This document shows, piece by piece, positions 6,583 to 6,671 of a stretch of 6,671 nucleotides of DNA (position 1 is its first letter; every line of letters starts with the position of its first letter). The stretch is from an uncultured Lachnospiraceae bacterium. Its GTDB lineage: Bacteria; Bacillota; Clostridia; Lachnospirales; Lachnospiraceae. The translations under genes were made by a program, and so were the position numbers. The DNA lies in contig CANOFI010000135.1 of assembly GCA_947565255.1 (NCBI GenBank), positions 1 through 6,671 of the forward strand, written 5' to 3'. The notes beneath the pieces are model-generated. The model did no database searches, had not been told where the DNA came from, and saw only the letters and a program-made list of their open reading frames with translations.

Positions 6583-6671
6583 TTACTGTTCCGTAATGTG
6601 GTCAAGCACAGAATCAATGATACCGCTGATTTTTTCTTCCGAAGTGTGCTTCATGGTTTTCAAAAATTCTG
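6583..6671 (-). CDS. C-terminal end of an upstream gene in the same operon (unidentified)
   Basis: On the minus strand one frame is open from the window edge (first full codon at 6669) to a TAA at 6585-6583, giving 28 residues that include EEKISGIIDSVLDHITEQ. The other two minus-strand frames stop within the first 60 bases. The tail is hydrophilic, with an amphipathic helical pattern and no recognisable motif, so the product cannot be named. The TAA shares its last base with an ATG (TAATG), and the next gene's better-supported start is only 29 nt further on, so the two genes are almost certainly co-transcribed and perhaps translationally coupled. Confidence 0.55.
   Translation of the reverse strand, partial: EFLKTMKHTSEEKISGIIDSVLDHITEQ

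Overview
The window looks like chromosomal DNA of an anaerobic, low- to mid-GC Gram-positive bacterium of the Clostridia, most likely Lachnospiraceae or a close relative. This is inferred from three gene styles: a surface protein ending in a dockerin-like 'DAQL.LK.AL' domain, a CdaR/PucR-type regulator, and a PTPS-related multi-membrane protein. AGGAGG-like ribosome binding sites fit as well. No RNA gene, transposase, CRISPR array, attachment site or phage gene was seen.

Layout. (1) 1-603, plus strand: the C-terminal 200 residues of a large secreted or surface protein that begins outside the window. It has a 20-residue (60-bp) tandem repeat linker followed by a two-EF-loop dockerin-like domain. 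(2) 549-1640, plus strand: a complete 363-residue CdaR/PucR-family regulator whose start lies inside the tail of gene 1. (3) 1641-1735: a short control region with a good sigma-A-type promoter and an inverted repeat at the predicted transcript start. (4) 1736-4024, plus strand: a 762-residue aconitase-superfamily hydratase of the YbhJ-like type. It keeps the three [4Fe-4S] cysteines but has several altered active-site positions. (5) 4034-4082: a strong hairpin flanked by A- and T-tracts, probably terminating transcription from both sides. (6) 4106-6553, minus strand: an 815-residue membrane protein of the PTPS-related (GT-C-like) type with a large predicted outside domain. (7) 6583-6671, minus strand: the last 28 codons of an upstream gene in the same operon, whose stop overlaps a possible start of gene 6.

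How the genes may work together. The regulator and hydratase form a likely functional pair: a ligand-responsive activator beside a single metabolic enzyme with its own promoter. The substrate cannot be read from sequence, but a hydroxy di- or tricarboxylic acid is reasonable. The minus-strand genes form a separate operon, probably for cell-envelope or extracellular glycan work, and converge on the hydratase at the shared terminator. The dockerin-like protein is probably unrelated to the regulator-hydratase pair despite the physical overlap.

No clearly new defence or mobile system is visible. The points most worth following are the altered hydratase active site, its control region, and the abnormal overlap between the dockerin gene and the regulator.
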